Shown here piece after piece: positions 7,898 through 9,413 of a stretch of DNA of 9,413 bases. This DNA is from an uncultured Treponema sp. (lineage in GTDB: Bacteria; Spirochaetota; Spirochaetia; Treponematales; Treponemataceae). Within the stretch, counting starts at the first letter, position 1; each line of letters begins with the position of its first letter. Under the pieces are notes generated by a model that did not search any database, had not been told where the DNA came from, and was given only the letters and a program-made list of their open reading frames with translations. Location: NCBI GenBank assembly GCA_905236465.1, contig CAJOQA010000197.1:1-9413 (forward strand), given 5' to 3'. The translations under genes and the position numbers were made by a program.

Positions 7898-8443
7898 ATG
7901 ATGACACCCAATTCCGTAAAACCGCTTACCACCGCTCAACTGAAAAAGCAGCTCGCAGAACGTTCAAAAGATGATATTATCGATTTCATTCTTTCGCTTT
8001 ATAAATCAAGTGCCGCCGTAAAACAGGCAATAAGTGCTACGCTCTCGGAAGATTACGCAGTGTAGCTACTCGAAGACGCCAAGAAAAAGCTCGACAAAAT
8101 CTTTTTTCCTGCGGACATTATCAGAACGGGGTTCTCGCTCAAAGAGGCAAAAGCCGTTGTCAGCACTTTTGTGAAAACCTGCCCGAACGATAGACTGGCT
8201 GCACGCTTGCACTTTCACTTTGCAAAGAACGCCGTTAATTTTACGAATGAATTCGGCGATATTGATGAGCCGTTTTACAATGCACTTGAGAATCATTTTA
8301 AGAGTGCGACCGAAATTCTTGCGCTATATCCCGACATACGAGAGGAGCTTATGCCACAACTGGAAAAACTGATGAATGAAACAAGCAATATCGGGTGGGG
8401 CGTGTATGACGAGCTTTCAGAGCTTATGGAGAGAATCAGGTAG
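7898..8443 (+). pseudogene. DUF6155-family protein interrupted by an in-frame TAG
   Basis: One continuous frame of 181 codons from ATGATG at 7898 is broken only by TAG at codon 56 (8063-8065). The text on both sides fits the DUF6155 family. Before the stop is an N-terminal 'LKKQLAERSKDDIIDFILSL' segment. After it come 'AKKKLDKIFFP', the signature FTNEFGDIDEPFYNALENHF (115-134) and a C-terminal NIGWGVYDELSEL (164-176). The TAG could arise from CAG (Gln) by one C-to-T change, so the lesion is probably recent, or a sequencing error. The downstream piece has a possible internal GTG start at 8171 (Val92), but no ribosome binding site was noted there. The family's function is unknown. No Shine-Dalgarno precedes the first ATG. 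Confidence 0.75.
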
Positions 8444-8718
8444 ATTCTGAATTTTCCGTAGCAATTTAATATAAAGCTCGGGCGTACCCGCCTCTCTGCT
8501 TCATTCTCGGTGGTTTCGACTACGCTCAACCACCGAGAACGCTTCGCGCCGCTACTATCACTTGCTCTAGAAGCCTATATGAAATCTAATGTTTTAGAGT
8601 CAGGATAAAAGACTAATCATCCCAATCATCATATTCGTCTTCTTCACAATAATAATCTTCATAAGATTGAAAATCCTGCGGTAAACCGAGCAGAAAAAAC
8701 ACCGCTTTGACACTTTTT
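8444..8718. other. Spacer between convergent genes
   Basis: This stretch separates the plus-strand DUF6155 remnant from the minus-strand hsdR gene. It holds the 12-bp inverted repeat described separately, a small GC-rich patch with CGGG/CCCG around 8479-8490, and possibly a tiny minus-strand ORF next to hsdR. No canonical T-tailed terminator for either strand was found. Confidence 0.5.
8504..8539. repeat. 12-bp perfect palindrome, REP-like intergenic element
   Basis: TTCTCGGTGGTT (8504-8515) and AACCACCGAGAA (8528-8539) pair perfectly around the 12-base loop TCGACTACGCTC. Loop and inner arms resemble the TTCGACT-C-GCTCA class of dispersed palindromes found between genes in many bacteria. No T-run follows, so it is more likely a dispersed repeat than an intrinsic terminator, although a hairpin between convergent genes may still protect or end transcripts on both sides. 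Confidence 0.7.
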
Positions 8719-8729
8719 CTACGCTGCAC
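8613..8729 (-). CDS. Possible small acidic protein downstream of hsdR
   Basis: A minus-strand frame from GTG at 8729 to TAG at 8613-8615 gives 38 residues and overlaps the hsdR stop by 11 bases in another frame. The product has a basic start (VQRRKSVKAV), a short hydrophobic stretch (VFFLLGL) and a strikingly acidic end (EDYYCEEDEYDDWDD). The strong composition suggests real coding, or the tail of a larger decayed gene. The GTG start has no clear ribosome binding site, and I recognise no family. A frameshifted hsdR extension is possible but less likely, because hsdR ends at a normal place. Confidence 0.25.
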   Translation of the reverse strand: MQRRKSVKAVFFLLGLPQDFQSYEDYYCEEDEYDDWDD

Positions 8730-9413
8730 TATATATAGACTTCAAGTAATCAAAAATATTCTGTCTGTATTTCTCAAAGTCATTCATGCAGTTGTCGGGT
8801 AGTTCTGCCCAAAGCGTGTTTCTGATTTCGTTCTGGATTGTTGCGACAGTAGCTTCTTTGTCAAAGGTGCTGTCCATTTCCGCAAGCAGGCTTTTTATCT
8901 TCTTAAGCAGGGATTTTGAAAGTTCCTTGATTTTCTTGATGTCCTGCTTTGAAAGGTTATCCTTAAACAGCATATCGTAAATCGTAAGTTCTTCGTCATT
9001 TTCAAAGCCTTCGCGGACATAGCGTTTTTGTTCTTCGTTCATGTCTGTTTCGGTTTTTAGTAATTCATTGAATACCTGCTCTATAACCGCCTTGTCCTGA
9101 CTTCGATTGTATTCTTCTATTACTTCAAGATAATGTTTGTAAAAATCTATTCGTCCAGGATTTGTTTTTAGCATAGCAGCAAGACGCTTTGAAACAAGCT
9201 CATTAATATCATTTATCACAAGATTCTTGTTTTTGATTTTTGCAAACTCCGTTGCCAGTTTGTCAAAATCTATTTCGCTAATGTCGATTGTTGCATTTGT
9301 TTCTTTTGAATCATCAGGTGTCTGCTCTGTAGAAATGTATTCGTTTACTATTTCTTCTAAGCCCTTCATTATGTTATCAACATCGATAGGAGCTTTTTGT
9401 TTTGTGAGCTGAC
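8719..9413 (-). CDS. hsdR: Type I restriction enzyme subunit R (HsdR), C-terminal part (5' end outside window)
   Basis: The minus-strand frame stays open to the right edge, beyond the first internal ATG at 9369, and gives 230 residues. It begins with 'APIDVDNIMKGLEEIVNEYI', a linker typical of HsdR after the helicase domains. The C-terminal helical region then matches the HsdR pattern: 'ISEIDFDKLATEFAKIKNKN', 'KRLAAMLKTNPGRIDFYKHY', 'IEEYN' (to about residue 102) and 'LWAELP' (200-205). In the type I complex, HsdR supplies the nuclease and the DNA-translocating motor, and this C-terminal domain helps attach it to the HsdM/HsdS methyltransferase core. The nuclease and helicase motifs lie outside the window, so intactness cannot be judged. 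The stop is at the expected place for the family. HsdM and HsdS presumably lie to the right. Confidence 0.85.
   Translation of the reverse strand, partial: QLTKQKAPIDVDNIMKGLEEIVNEYISTEQTPDDSKETNATIDISEIDFDKLATEFAKIKNKNLVINDINELVSKRLAAMLKTNPGRIDFYKHYLEVIEEYNRSQDKAVIEQVFNELLKTETDMNEEQKRYVREGFENDEELTIYDMLFKDNLSKQDIKKIKELSKSLLKKIKSLLAEMDSTFDKEATVATIQNEIRNTLWAELPDNCMNDFEKYRQNIFDYLKSIYSAA

Noticed and set aside
8613..8730. Frameshifted C-terminal extension of HsdR
   Set aside because: HsdR already ends at the usual place after its helical domain, and no slippery sequence is seen at the junction.
8719..9369. Treating hsdR as a complete 216-aa gene starting at 9369
   Set aside because: The frame is open to the window edge and the residues before that ATG (APIDVDNI) continue the HsdR linker, so the gene is partial rather than short.

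Overview
This is a low-to-mid GC bacterial accessory region with six protein-coding loci or remnants. The two AAA/DUF4143 ATPase genes, the DUF6155 remnant, base composition and a TTCGACTACGCTCAA-type palindromic repeat suggest a host-associated spirochaete, perhaps Treponema. That placement is an impression, because there is no rRNA or marker gene to fix it.

Layout, left to right. (1) Positions 2-262 hold the 3' end of a plus-strand ATPase gene of the AAA/DUF4143 type. (2) Positions 379-1674 hold a complete but diverged second member of the same superfamily, with a near-consensus promoter so close to the ATG that the message is probably leaderless. (3) Positions 1675-1912 are non-coding, with a perfect hairpin and an AT-rich -10 element. 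(4) Positions 1913-7192 encode a 1759-residue protein of the DUF4132 giant-protein family (DUF5724-like N-terminal part, DUF4132 core, conserved C-terminal segment). Its stop codon overlaps the Shine-Dalgarno sequence of (5), positions 7205-7651, a 148-residue protein whose predicted strand/helix order resembles a beta-grasp (ubiquitin/ThiS/MoaD-like) fold. (6) Positions 7652-7897 are a spacer with an attC-like half-site. (7) Positions 7898-8443 carry a DUF6155-family gene broken by one in-frame TAG. (8) Positions 8444-8718 contain a 12-bp perfect inverted repeat and perhaps a tiny acidic minus-strand ORF. (9) Positions 8719-9413, minus strand, are the C-terminal part of a type I restriction subunit HsdR that runs off the right edge.

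The neighbourhood reads as a defence or accessory island: a restriction enzyme, DUF4143 ATPases, a conflict-associated giant protein, a decayed gene, and repeats between the genes. The most distinctive unit is the tightly coupled pair at 1913-7651. No MoxR ATPase or VWA gene, the usual predicted companions of DUF4132 proteins, lies within the window, so this may be a compact two-gene version of such a system. Its biochemical function is unknown, and everything said about it beyond family membership is inference.
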